Origin: Ligustrum vulgare
Lineage: Eukaryota > Streptophyta > Magnoliopsida > Lamiales > Oleaceae
Assembly: GCA_963555705.1 (NCBI GenBank)
Contig: OY743180.1
Coordinates: forward strand, 36,736,129-36,800,128
DNA: 64,000 nt
Direction of reading: 5' to 3'
Shown piece by piece: positions 10,844 to 22,514 of this stretch. Numbering within the stretch: the stretch's first letter is position 1; each line of letters starts with the position of its first letter. A program made the position numbers and the translations under genes. The notes under the pieces are model-generated. The model did not search any database. It was not told the DNA's origin and saw nothing but the letters and a program-made list of their open reading frames with translations.

Positions 10844-10925
10844 GCGATGCTATAATTACTTGTGCTTTATTACTACTTATCCAGAAACATAGGTAGGAGC
10901 GGATCAAAAATCCTTTCAGTTCCAC

Positions 10926-10938
10926 TCCTAGGGGCAAT
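10926..10938 (+). other. Gypsy-A polypurine tract region
   Basis: The stretch CCTAGGGGCAAT directly precedes the TGTTG of the 3' LTR. The purine core AGGGG is the likely primer site for plus-strand DNA. Confidence 0.5.
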
Positions 10939-11658
10939 TGTTGATAAGTAATCCAGTCTGAGTGACGATGTGAATTAACTGACAAAGCTCGGCCCAGGTT
11001 GGTCGGAATGACCTGTAATGTCGTCCGACCTGATTATGTCAGGTTGGATATTATTACACCATATTTTGAAGACTGCAGAGGGATTCCTCAACGCGGATCC
11101 GACGTGGACCAGTAAGGTTGGCTTAACTGAATGTCGCTCCGACGTGGACCAGTAAGGTCGGAGTAATTGAAGATTACTCCGATGTGGTTTACTAAGGTCA
11201 GCTATTACTTACAGACAAAACAAGACCAACTACTTTCTTACACGGTAGTTACGGCAGTTATTCCGATATATAATTCGTTAGGACACAAAAGTCAACTACA
11301 TTGTACTACGTAGGAACTCGAGTGTTTCAGTTATGTACTTATGTTAGACAGTCAGGTATTGTAATAAGCCAACTCACTCATTCTCCCTATAAATATAGGA
11401 GAGGGTAGCTCACAGAGGAGGAGAACTTTGGCTATTCAAAGCCAATATTATATTTATACAAGAAATCATACGTGGAGTCCAGGTCATTCACACGAGCTGG
11501 GATCCACATCTTACAATCCATCTTTTATTACCTATGTAGAGTCCGGGTCATCCATTACGATATGAGGTCCACCTCTTTTACATATAATTTCCGATTACAT
11601 AACTGACATCCACTTATTTCTTGCTGACTTGGAATATTTCATATTTCAACCGTCAACA
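10939..11658 (+). repeat. Gypsy-A 3' LTR, complete
   Basis: 720 bp, beginning TGTTG and ending CAACA, followed by ataat. It contains three 40-bp stress-motif units and TATAAATA at 11388-11395. It retains the terminal 30 bp missing from the 5' LTR. Confidence 0.92.
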
Positions 11659-12072
11659 ATAATTAAATTTTATGAATGCTTATCTATATTGCGGATAACA
11701 ATTTCGATTCATCGTATAGGTGGAAATCTATACTATATATAAAAGTAGGATAGTTTGACAAAATTTAATTCTTAAATTCTTTATGTTTTAGTATTATAGT
11801 AAATAATTAATATGATGTTATTGTTATTTGTATATTTTGGTTATAATTAAATTATTATTTTTATTATTAACATTAATGTTGAATGAGTTCAATCAATATT
11901 TTTAGTTATCAGTATTAAAATTATTTTTTTTTTATTTTTTTTATTTATATGTTGTTCTTAATATTATAAATCCTACGTGTAGTCATCAATAATTAAATTG
12001 TATTTTAATTATTAATGGTCAAATTATTTGTTATCTTTAATATTACAAATCATATATATATATATATATATA

Positions 12073-12350
12073 TGAAGAGCTTACCATGCTTCGACCGCGA
12101 CTGCTCGTCGCTTCTGGCCGCCTTATTCCGTCACCCGAGATCCAAGTCAGCACCGGAAAAGATCTCTTGATTCTGCCAAAGTCTACAAGACACCACATCG
12201 AACGTAACTCGCACTGCGCTAATGCCCTATCCTTCCTTGCCGTTACTATCAGTTCTCTACCTCTTACAATGGATGGCAGACAAAGATTCAAAATCTCCAG
12301 TCATGGCGGGGGCTGTAATGATGAGTTTGTTATTAAATCAAAACGCATTT
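12073..12350. other. GC-richer gene-like insert between TA microsatellites
   Basis: About 280 bp with near 48% GC stands out from surroundings that are mostly above 70% AT. Both strands are open over parts of it (minus about 82 codons, plus about 88), but I recognise no domain. (TA)n tracts lie immediately on both sides (12051-12072 and 12357-12416). It may be a captured host gene fragment within the Helitron-like copy. No splice sites were identified. Confidence 0.4.
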
Positions 12351-12354
12351 AGTG

Positions 12355-12356
<2 letters not shown>

Positions 12357-12416
<60 letters not shown>
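12357..12416. repeat. (TA)n microsatellite
   Basis: About thirty uninterrupted TA units. Other TA tracts are at 12051-12072, 21053-21111, 30362-30386 and 47784-47855. Confidence 0.95.
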
Positions 12417-12418
<2 letters not shown>

Positions 12419-13259
12419 GTATTTTAATAAATTAAGCCTTTGTTTAGCTGCTATTTCGAAGTAAAATGTGTGATTTAAAAATAGTTTCGAAAAAAAATGT
12501 GGTTAAAAAGTGAGATAAAAAATTGTACTTCTTATAAATAATTTATAAAAAAATTATTGAATGAAGGTTAATATTTAAGAGTTAATGCTTTGATTTTTTT
12601 TAGTTAATAATATTAATAAAATTATTAATATTTTTTAATCATTCTTAATTTTAATTTTTTTAAAAAGATTATATGGTATAATTTTTGGTATAATTTCCTA
12701 ATCTCGAACTTTGCTCGGTTATCGTATCATGATAATCGCGAGATTTTCAAAATTATTATTTTGACTACTTATTTCTGTAAATAAAGTTTTATTGATTAAA
12801 TTCAAATATTTTGATTATTTCTTTTTTTATTATTGTGATTGATTTTTTGAATGAAAATTAAAAAGTACGTTAAATATAAGAGACAAATGTAGAAGTTATG
12901 TTAATACATTTCACATGCATCAATATTCGTGCACATAATATTACATCAAATATGATATACCATTAAAAAACTACTAAATTTACATTTTCAATGAAGTTAT
13001 TAATAATTCATAAAAATTATAGAAATCAATAATAATTTATTATTTAAATATATAAATTAACGTTTACTATTCAAAGAATTTTTTAATAACTTGAATTACT
13101 TAAGTTATTTTTCAAATTCTAATAATTATTGTAATAGATAATTTTTTTTATGCATTTATATATGTGTTGATTATGTATAAATACTAAAATTTTACGAATA
13201 TTTATTGAAATCGATATTAAGGATAATAACTTCCGTTCATCGCACGGATGAAATATTAG

Positions 13260-14731
13260 TATGTATAAAAGAAAGAAAATGGTTTGGTGTGAACGAATAT
13301 TGTAAGTAAGTGGTTCTGTGTAAAAAAAATTATGGGAAATTGTATTACCACCGCATTTCGTTTAGCATCCGCTCGGTAAATAAAATAAATTGATATATAA
13401 ACTACACAATTTTTTAAACTATTTTTGAACCACGCATTTTCTCTCTCTAATTTTCAACCACTATTTTTTTTACTCAAAATCATAAATAAACCAGTTTATA
13501 AATCAAATTACTTTTTTTTTTTTCTCTATTTTTATGGCCTTTTTCTCTTCAACTTTTTAGTAATTATTACATAAATAATTTTTCTTCGAAAATAGAAAAT
13601 AAAATAAAAGCATTCAACGATCTAATTTTTCTTTCCTTTTTATTTTAAATAAAATTCTGAGTGTATTTAATAGATATATCTATTTTTTCACTTATTACAA
13701 ATTCTATTTAAATTTAATTTTGTTTTCTCATTTTAAGTTTTAAGTCAATTTAAATTATAATGTTTAAAAAAATTTCCTAGAAGGTAAACATACAAACGTT
13801 TAAAATTTTTTTAAGGTATGTGTAAATGTACATTTTTTGTAATTAATTGTTTTCTTTCGTTTCTCGTTCTTAATTAAATATTCATTTCATATGTTAACAT
13901 ATGAAAATCAATTATAATATTTTTTCTCTTTAATTTTCAACTACTATTTTTTTACTTAAAATCATAAATAAACCAGTTTATAAACCAAATTACTTTTTTT
14001 TTTTAATTTTCTCTATTTTTATGGCCTTTTTCTCTTCAACTTTTTAGTAATTATGACATAAATAATTTTTCTTCGAAAATAGAAAATAAAATAAAAGCAT
14101 TCATCGATCTAATTTTTCTTTCCTTTTTGTTTTAATAAAATTCTGAGCGTATTTAATAGATATATCTATTTTTTCACTTATTACAAATTCTATTTAAATT
14201 TAATTTTGTTTTCTCATTTTAAGTTTTAAGTCAATTTAAATTATAATGTTTAAAAAAATTTCCTAGAAAGTAAACATACAAACGGTTAAAAAAATTTAAA
14301 GGTATCTGTAAATGTACATTTTTTGTAATTAATTGTTTTCCTTTATTTCTCATTTTTAATTAAATATCTATTTCATATGTTAACATATGAAAATCAATTA
14401 TAATTTTTTAAAATTCGGGAAAAAAAAGTTGTTAATATCACATAAATATTTTTTCTTTAAAAATATAAAATGAAAGAGAATAAAATAGAGCGTTCATCGA
14501 TCTATATTTCTTTTCCTTTTCATTTTAATAAAAGTCTAAGCGTAAATTTCCTGGAACGGTAAACATACGACCTGTAAAAATTAAAGTATGTGTAATTATA
14601 CCTTCTTTTTTTTTAATTAATTGTCTTTCTTCATTTCTTATTTTTAATTAAATATTTATTTCATATGTTAACATATAAATTTGATATATGTGAGTAATAA
14701 ATTATCGTGCATTGCACGGGCGTAACACTAG
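13260..14731 (+). mobile_element. Helitron-like copy with clear 3' terminus
   Basis: It ends in CTAG (14728-14731) followed by T, with the hairpin CGTGC-ATT-GCACG at 14706-14718, the standard plant Helitron 3' structure. It begins directly after the previous copy's TTAG. The interior is a ~484-bp direct duplication (13441-13922 and 13923-14408) plus a third partial copy (14409-14680). All share the landmark gttcatcgatcta(a/t)(a/t)tttctttcc. No protein is encoded. Confidence 0.7.
13441..14408 (+). repeat. ~484-bp direct duplication
   Basis: The second copy follows the first directly, with scattered substitutions and small indels. Related sequence recurs at 14409-14680, 17150-17460 and 18030-18440, always running towards a Helitron-type hairpin end. 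Confidence 0.8.
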
Positions 14732-15681
14732 TAATCAATAAAAATGGTGAAGTTAAGTGGGTTCGATTTAAGATAGACTATAACATCATTACTGAGTTAT
14801 TGATCTAAAATGAGATATTAAATAAGGAAATTGGATTAATTCTCCTATGATTTGTAATAATGTGAGTCGAGCCCTTTAAAATAAGTTGAACCGAAATTAA
14901 AATAAGTTGAACCTCATAATTATTTCGGTTAAATATTTTACAGTAATATGACCATTTTAATCATCTATTGGACATAATCTATGTTTAGTAGTTGAAATAT
15001 AATATATTATCACGTGACTAAGTTATAGTCTATATAGGATAGACAATGAGTGAAGATCAATCTAGTTTGACTCCAAATGTATTACATGATTAGTGATGCA
15101 AATGCTGAGGAATAAAGTCATGAACTCTATGATACCTATGAAATGAGGTAAGTAACATTTCAACTACAATGCAAAACATAGTATTAATATTATTATGTGC
15201 TAATACGTGACTATATGAGGTATATTATTTGTGCAATATTCGTGAAATATGATTGGTCAATTATTTGTATCTGGTGACAACATGCAAGATATGAATTGAT
15301 AATATGGCATGTTATTAATGTACACGAATTTATTGGAATGCCATATTACGTGATTATGATGTACAATAGACGGATGAAATATATGTTGACATTCATAGGT
15401 ATTGACATGTGCATTGTGTGGACTTAGAAGAAGTCCCTCATAAATGATAAAGAAAGAGATAAAGAGTATATAGAGATATATGAAAAGAGAATGATCTGGA
15501 TGATAGTAGAATCGTCCTACGAGTGTACCGTACTTTACTTCGCATCCTGATAATAAAATAATCTACATATAATTTTTTTCTTTTAAAATCTACTTTTTTA
15601 CAATTCATTCTCCCAAAATTTACTGTTACAAACTACATTATTTGAAATAATGGGCCTCAAACATGGGCTTAAGTACATATT
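14732..15681. other. Unannotated AT-rich stretch
   Basis: No gene or clear mobile element is seen. It is moderately AT-rich without strong repeats. It ends at the left target duplication of the Mutator-like element. Confidence 0.6.
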
Positions 15682-15834
15682 CTCCAAAAAGGGGGAACAA
15701 TACATAAATAAGGGATTTAAAAATACAAATTTCAAAAATAAGATTAAACTTGTATAATTTCAAAATTCAGGTATTAATTAGAATTAATTAATTAAATTAA
15801 GTTAATAAAAATATTTAATTAATTATATATGTTA

Positions 15835-16083
15835 AGGTCACAACATTGTATAATATCAAGTCATAAAATTTTAAAAAAAAATTGAGTCACAAATTGATTC
15901 AATGTCACAAATTATTTAAAGTCACATGTCAATGTAAGGTCACAATTTATTTAGGATTTCAAGTCACAACTATCATTATTTCTGGTCACAATGATTATTT
16001 TTAAGGTCACAAGTAATTCAACGAGGACTTATGTTAAGGTCACAAGTTAAAAAATTATAGGTCCTAACTTTCATTCAGGTCAC
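15835..16083 (+). repeat. Irregular array of GTCACAA motifs
   Basis: About eleven copies of (a/g)GTCACAA or close variants lie at irregular 16-40 bp spacing (near 15836, 15860, 15886, 15904, 15920, 15937, 15962, 15984, 16004, 16037, 16077), all on the same strand. The sequence between them is unrelated, so this is a motif cluster rather than a simple tandem repeat. Confidence 0.7.
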
Positions 16084-16085
16084 GC

Positions 16086-16390
16086 AACCTACACCTCCTG
16101 ACCACCAAGACCATGACCTTCACCGCCGCTTCCACCACCACCACAGCATTGACCAACCAGTTCAACTCTCACAACCAAAACAACAAACAAGCAACCACAA
16201 CAACCTTCACCACAGCCTGCATCCACCCACAACCCACCGCTATCAACTTGCACCACCACTCGAACCGTCTTTCAATTGGCCTTTAGATCGGCGACTTCGC
16301 TCGACGAGAGAGCGCAAAATCCATCACGCGACGATAACAGTCGTTACCTATTCAGAAGCACAGTGCGCGAAAGCATCGCCACGCTGTGTA
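16086..16390. other. C/A-rich gene-like cargo in the Mutator-like element
   Basis: Strong strand asymmetry (many ccacc, caacc) followed by 'ggcgacttcgctcgacgagagagcgc' style GC-rich sequence, very different from both sides. It resembles a 5' UTR or low-complexity coding start of a plant gene. No long open frame was supported. Confidence 0.45.
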
Positions 16391-16839
16391 ATTAATTTTC
16401 ATCCTTAGAAAATCCAAAAAATTTCCTTATATTTATCCAGTGTGCTCCTCATTTTTCAACCTGTAGATTTAATGCAAATGAGGGTAATGGAGGAGCAGCC
16501 TCATATTTTTCTGGACATAGAATTTCAAATAGTAATCAGATCCATTTTCTGTTTGGTTGTGGAGAGAGGGATGTAGAGAGAGAGTTTAGAGGGGAAGAGA
16601 GAAGGACAGCCGATCTGTGGAATTATAATTTTTGGTTGAATAGATTTAGATTTGGGTTTGTTATTTGGGGTGGGGGTCGGGTGGGGTTTTCTGTAGAGAC
16701 TTATTTTATTTTATAATATTATTATTAGTTGTATTAAAATCTTAATTAGAACCTGATTTTTGTATAAATAATACTTACACCTCATTTTTGAAATTGAATG
16801 TTTAAATACCTGGGAGGATGTAATTTCCTCCTCCAAAAA

Positions 16840-18451
16840 CTACTATTATAAAACTCGCTTTGTCTTATAATGATGCTTAAACAAGGACTAAATAATAAAT
16901 ATGTTCACAAGTCGTTATACATAAACAGAAAGTACTTCCAAACACAGGCATTGACCTATTATTCCTCTAAAACATATTTCCTAAATTGGTAAATAGTATT
17001 AATTAACTATTTATTATTTATTTTGGACAAAATTCAGATTTAAAATAATCCAATTGAATGTAAATTTTTAAATAGCCGTGTTTTCTAGGTCTCGAAGTTT
17101 CTTGGTTCCCATTCCCCTCTTAAAAATTAATTACAGTTTTTTTTAAAATTCATAAAAAAAAAAAAAAAATTGTCAATATCACATAATATTTTTTTCTTTA
17201 AAAATAGAAAATTAAAGAAGATGAAATAGGAGCGTTCATCGATCTATTTCTTTCCGTTTCGTTTTAATAAAATTCTGAGCGTATATCACAAATATATTTA
17301 TATTTTTTACTTATTAAAAATTCTATCAAATGTAATTTTTTACAATTTTAAGCTTTAAATCAATTTAAATTACAATATTTAAAGAAATTTCCTGGTGCGA
17401 TAAACATACAAACCATTAAAAAAATTAAGTTATGTGCAATTGTACATTTTTTTTTTTTTGTAATTAATTTTTTATTTTAAGTCCTACAATGATATTTTTA
17501 ATTTCTTAACTAAAATTTGTTTGGTCATAAATAATTAATTTCAATTTGAGTTTTTTTCTTATCAAATTAAAAGAAATAATAAATATTCGAACTTTTTAAG
17601 CAAATTAAATTAAGTTCGAATGATTTTTGAAACTTCATATTTCGATCAATTCATTTGTTAATCTTATTTTTTTATTTACTCATTTTGTTCATTTATTTAT
17701 GTTTAATACTAAAGATTTAAATAATCAAAATATACAAAATATATATTACAGACTTTAACAATTAGTTTAACTAATTTTTATAAAAATAAAAATAAAGGCT
17801 TGTTAGCAAACTACTTGATCGTAGTTTCAAATTGTAGATCGATTTATATGGAATTTAACTGTTTGATTTTCGTTTTTTGGAAATTGATTTTGTGAAAAGT
17901 GTTTTTATTTATTTATTAAGAATATGTAGTTAAAAGTAGTATTAAAAAGTGTAAAAAGTTGTTTTTAAAGGAATATGTGATTGAGAATGAATGTTCAGAA
18001 AAATTGATTCTTGAAAATTAATTAATTAATTTTTTTTTAAATTCATAAAAAAAATATAGATTGTCAATATTGCACAAATATTTCTTCTTTAAGAATAGTA
18101 AATGAAATGAAATAAGAGAGTTCATCGATCTATTTTTCTTTTTCTTTTCGTTTTAATAAAATTCTGAGGGTATATCACATATATATCTATTTTTACTTAT
18201 TAAAAATTCTATTTAAATGTAATTTCATTTTTCCATTTTAAGATTTAAATTACAAAATTAAAGAAATTTCTTAGAACGATAAACATTCAGACCGTAAAAA
18301 TAATAATTAAGGTATATGTAGTTGTACATTTTTTGTAATTAATTGTCTTCCTTTATTTCTCATTTTAATTAAATATTTATTTCATATGTTAACATATAAA
18401 TTCAATGTATATGAGTAACAAATACCTTGCATTACACGGGTGTAAAACTAG
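16840..18451 (+). mobile_element. Helitron-like copy ending at 18451
   Basis: CTAG at 18448-18451, followed by T, is preceded by a decayed hairpin (CCTTGC-ATT-ACACGG, 18425-18439). Internal landmarks (gttcatcgatctatttc, ttctgagcg, catatgttaacatata) repeat at 17150-17460 and 18030-18440, matching the copy at 13260-14731. The 5' end is not defined. No coding capacity is seen. Confidence 0.6.
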
Positions 18452-18574
18452 TATTGTCTAATTTTAACTAGTACTTGTTTGGTAGGTTTAAATTTTAATT
18501 TAATCAATATCAATTATTAATTTTAATCACATATTTCAGGTGATTCAATTTTTCAATCATAAATTTCATCATCT

Positions 18575-18660
18575 TTTAGTGGATGGTGGAAACTTGAACT
18601 CGGATCTTCCCCTTGATAAGGGGCACCCCTAACCCCTAACCATTGTGGTGTTGCCATTGG
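18575..18660 (-). repeat. tRNA-related (SINE-like) head
   Basis: On the minus strand an A-box-like TGGTTAGGGG and a B-box-like GTTCAAGTT lie about 35-40 bp apart in a short G-rich island, with AT-rich sequence after. It cannot be a functional tRNA because the arms do not fold as expected. A SINE head is the most economical reading, at low confidence. Confidence 0.35.
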
Positions 18661-19953
18661 TCCCACCAATGAGATATATATTGATGATGAGATATATATT
18701 GATGTTTGAAATAACTAGATTTTTGTTTCTAGCAAATATTTTTACAATTCAACTTGTTTTGTTCTCTTTAAAATTTTATCTTTTTTCAATCATACTTGAT
18801 TTCAATCATTCATTAAAAATTAAGCCTATAATATTTGACTCTTCAATCAAATTTCAACAGTTTATTTTTCTAAAAATCTCTATTTATTTAATAAAATTTT
18901 TTTTTAAAACAATATCAAACACACACTCAATATCGAAAGGAGAAGAATGGAAAGATCATTTTCAAATACAAAAATGACCATGCTATATTACCAGCATTCC
19001 CAGATTTAAAAACATTCTGAAAACTGTGTAATTTTGTCTCATAATTATGTCCAAAACAAACAATATTTAAACTTCGAATAAATAAAACGAAATTTACAAA
19101 ACACAACTTAAAAGAAGAATCTTAAAATCTATTGTCTTCTTCGTGCCCCTTCTCCCAAGTCCCAACACTGCCAATCCGTGCAAGTTATCATATAACTCAT
19201 CTAGTGGAAAACACAGTAACATTATAAGTTGGCAAGTTGATTGAGATTAAAATTAAATTTTTAGTAGATTTAAATAAAAATAAATAAATATGTGAGCTTA
19301 TTTTCTTTAACGTAATAATTAGTATCACACCCGTGCGTTGTATGGAAGAACAATATGAAATGATATTACTGTAAATATCATTACAAAATAGGAAAAATTG
19401 AACACATAATTTGCTTTGATTAATGATACAGTCAACGAATGCTCAAAATAGAAATAAATTATAATTCTCATCAATTTTGAAAAATCTCTTTAAATAATAC
19501 ATTGTTTGTACAGTTTGTAATTGTTCAAACCCATGTGATACAAGAAACTTACTATAGACAAAACATATTTAAACAATTTTTAAAATTCAAATTAAATAAT
19601 GCAATTTTTCAAATATATTTTGTATAGAATAAATAAAAAATTTCGTCCAAATATTTTTTACTAACGTCAATAGAAATAATAACCCATAAAATATTATAAT
19701 TTACATAAAATAAAGTAATTGTAACAAATAAAATATATGCGATCGTATATATATAAATAAATGTAACAAATTAAACAATATTGACAATGCACGAAAGTGA
19801 AAATCAATCTCAATATTTTTGGTATACGAACTTGGAATTCAACTCGAGAGATCCTTCGCATGATTAATAATTTTTAATTTTTAAATGAAATGCATTTAAT
19901 TGAACATAATTAAATGCATATTTAATTATATGTCAATAAAAGAATTATTAATG

Positions 19954-19984
<31 letters not shown>

Positions 19985-21049
19985 TAGGTCTTTTTGTGTA
20001 TATATGTTAATAAAATTAAAAAATAAAGTTTCATCATTTTTTTACAGCAAATATTTTAATAAAATTGTAAACCGTTGAATTGTTTTATATCTTTACGGGA
20101 AAATATGTCATGAATTAGGTGTTTTAGAGATTGTACCATTAACATATCAACTCAATTTCTAGAATTAACATTCAATAAATGAAATTTTCTTTTAAAAAAA
20201 ATTTTGAACTATAAAATTAGGCTCATATAATACATGTGCAAAACTCAACTTACATATTCTCCTTAAAATTGAAGATTTTCTTTTTCATATATTGTTCTTC
20301 ATCATATTCTTTTAAAAAAGAGGTGTGTGATAGACTTTTCTGGTATAATTTGATTTTTTAAACATTAATTATTAATTTCAAGTGTTTCTCTAAAAAAATA
20401 ATTATTAATTTTAATAATTATTGTTACATTAATTGATTCTTCTTTCTTTATACTGACATTTTCTTTATTCATATTGTTATATTATTATTTTAATAAAAAT
20501 TACTGATCGATCAATTGTTTAAAATCTTAAGTTTGTAAAATTAACCCAACTTAATTGGATTTGCCTTGAAAATTCGTATAATTATTATTTATTTTAATTT
20601 GATGAGAAAAAATCAGAAAAAAAAAATCATCTACGACTAAAATGAATTTAGTTAACTAATTATAGATAATATTATAGGACTTAAATGATATAATTTAAAA
20701 TGAATTAGATATTGAGGAAAAATAAAAATTTACCTTTAATTTTTTATATGATTTTATGGATAATATATTTATAATTTGCTCTCACTTGTTAGCTTGCTTT
20801 AAACTTCTCACTGTGTTCTTTAATTTGACCCACATATTACATAGTTTTTTTATTTCAAAATAATACAATAATTATTAAAAGAATAATAATAAAATAGAAA
20901 AAATTAATACGGATGCCAATGCAAATAATGACACATACAAAATAATAATTGCTAAAACATTTAATTTTTATTTTTTAGCAAAGTATTTTCAAATTTAGAA
21001 AGTTTTTTTGACGGAAAATTATGTGTTTATTTTGGTGACGGCTATTTTA

Positions 21050-21115
<66 letters not shown>

Positions 21116-21521
21116 GATTAAGATTAAGATTAGGATAAGATAAGATTAAGATTAAAATTATAATTTACAAATCAATTTATAAATAATATAATTTATCAAA
21201 TCACTTTTTAATAACATATTTTCTCTTTCCACTTTTTAACAATACATCTTACCTCAAGTGGCTCAAAAACATAAATAAACTAATATATAATTATTACAGT
21301 GTTAACAAAAAGAATTATAAAAATGTTTATTTATATTTTTTAGGTGTAACGGGTGGTTAAAAACGAAGAGAAATTTGTGTGGTTAAAAATAGTTTAAGAA
21401 ATTGTGCTATATATAAATTAGTTTATAAGTTGTAATAATTACATTAAATAACGGAGATTAAATATGTTGTTAATTTTTTTTAATTAAAATCTACATTTTA
21501 ATCCCTAACAAACATGTCATA
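18661..21521. other. AT-rich intergenic stretch
   Basis: It holds a minus-strand Helitron-type 3' end at 19319-19345 (CTAA terminus, decayed hairpin around GCACGGGTG), a (TA)n tract at 21053-21111 and a short run of AAGATT units (21112-21156). A 110-codon open frame (18645-18977) is AT-rich and Ile/Phe/Leu-heavy and looks like chance. Nothing else is supported. Confidence 0.6.
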
Positions 21522-21526
21522 GTCAT

Positions 21527-22514
21527 TGATCGGTACATTTTTACGTCGTCCTGATATAGGCCAGGGATCTGGAATGCACCGAGTCGGCCCATCTTGATAA
21601 TATGGTCGGCCTTATCACCCGATCAATAGTGGTTCGATCTCGTTAAATTATCAAATCTGTTTTTCCTTTAGGCCGGTATATTAGCCTGGGCTATCCTCCT
21701 ACTTAGGTCGGGCACACCCGACCTCATCCGAACCTCATTCATTGACAACTTATATGGTCGGCCCATCCCGGCCACATTGCACCTAGAAGCCCAACACGAG
21801 TAGCACTCTAAGTATTATTCGTTTATGGGCCTTATCTAGAGGTGGCAATGGGCCGAGCCGAGCCGGCTCGGCCCATGGCTCGCAATGCTCGGCTCGTCAA
21901 ATTGACGAGCCGAGCAACGAGCTCAGGTCAAACAAGTCGAGCTTAGGCTCGGCTCGTTTAACCCTGGCCGAGCTCGGCTCGTTTTTTTTTAAAAAAAAAA
22001 CTATCTTACCGTTTTTTTAACCCTCTTGTCTTACCGTCTTAAGTTTATTTATTTAGTCGACAATCTTCGATAGCTAAAATATTTGAAATCTTGAATACTA
22101 ATAAGTATAAATATAAGTATAATATTAATAAGTAATAAGTTATGTATTAAATAAATTATTAATAACTTAATAAGTAAAAAAACAATATTTTTTTTAGTTT
22201 TCAACGTAAAAAAACGACGTTTAAATTTTTATTTTTATTTTTTTACACGAGCCGCTCGGCTCGCCTGCTCGTTGAGCTCGTGGCTCGTGCCAACAACCTG
22301 CTCGTTGAACCACGAGCCGAGCCGAGCTCGGCTCGTGGTTCAACTACAATGTTTGGCTCGCCCACGAGCTCGTCCGTTTGACGAGCCAAGCCGCCCTCGG
22401 CTCGTGTTTTCGCGAGCCGACGAGCGGCTCGGCCCGTTTGCCACCTCTTTATCAATGGGCCATCTTCTTGGGCCCCCCTAAAAGAAGAATCGTAACCAAT
22501 AAGGAAACCTCCTG
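21527..22514 (+). repeat. Gypsy-B 5' LTR, promoter half deleted, with hAT-like insert
   Basis: It matches the 3' LTR from 37328 up to 37697 (shared ...AACCTCCTG), then breaks off into gag-proximal sequence. The lost part includes the TATA box present in the 3' copy (TATAAAT at 37804), the R and U5 regions, and the primer-binding site. This element can therefore neither be transcribed from nor primed at its 5' end. Confidence 0.88.
21837..22449. mobile_element. hAT-like non-autonomous DNA transposon in the LTR
   Basis: The ends are inverted repeats TAGAGGTGGCAA and TTGCCACCTCT. The uninterrupted 3' LTR (gggtcttatcaatggg, near 37627) shows the empty site. ttatc lies on both sides, extendable to 8 bp with two mismatches, as expected for a worn hAT duplication. 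Subterminal regions are packed with GCTCGGC/GCCGAGC, while the centre (22000-22240) is AT-rich. No transposase is present. Confidence 0.72.

Larger units (their letters stand above)
428..11658 (+). mobile_element. Gypsy-A: degenerate Tat-like Ty3/gypsy retrotransposon
   Basis: The order is LTR, gag, protease, RT, RNase H, integrase, tandem array, antisense gene, polypurine tract, LTR. Protease-RT-RNaseH-integrase order defines Ty3/gypsy, and an extra antisense gene between pol and the 3' LTR is a known trait of the Tat lineage. The 3' LTR starts TGTTG and ends CAACA. The 5' copy starts TATTG, one change from TGTTG. Flanking pentamers are atcat (423-427) and ataat (11659-11663), a one-mismatch target duplication. 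Every coding domain carries stops or frameshifts, and the primer-binding site is missing. A second LTR element remnant is nested at 6402-7292. Lineage is inferred from architecture, not from a tree. Confidence 0.93.
11664..13259 (+). mobile_element. Head-to-tail Helitron-like copies
   Basis: 11664-11729 finishes the copy interrupted by Gypsy-A (compare ttcatcgtataggtgg with ttcatcgcacggatg at 13236). A new copy appears to start near 11728 (tctatactatatataaaag), a common Helitron 5' style. It ends at 13256-13259 with TTAG, preceded by a decayed hairpin (CCGTTC-ATC-GCACGG, 13233-13247). Only non-coding sequence is visible except for the GC-rich insert at 12073-12350. Boundaries are approximate and no Rep/helicase is present. 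Confidence 0.5.
15691..16830. mobile_element. Mutator-like element (possible Pack-MULE), non-autonomous
   Basis: Perfect 9-bp duplications ctccaaaaa flank it (15682-15690 and 16831-16839), the length typical of Mutator-like elements. The ends are long imperfect inverted repeats of about 75-80 bp: GGGGGAACAATACAT on the left against GAGGAAATTACATCC on the right (reverse complement), continuing through a shared AATTTCAAAAAT(A/G)AG. The interior lacks a transposase. It has an array of GTCACAA motifs (15835-16083), a C/A-rich gene-like block (16086-16390) and a GA-rich block near 16560-16620. Long inverted repeats, a 9-bp duplication and gene-like cargo fit a Pack-MULE. The donor gene is not identified. 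Confidence 0.85.

Noticed and set aside
18645..18977. 110-codon plus frame
   Set aside because: Phe/Ile/Leu-rich translation of AT-rich DNA, no start context or motif; chance frame.
21112..21156. Telomere-like repeat
   Set aside because: Units are AAGATT rather than TTTAGGG and number only about six; a microsatellite beside (TA)n.
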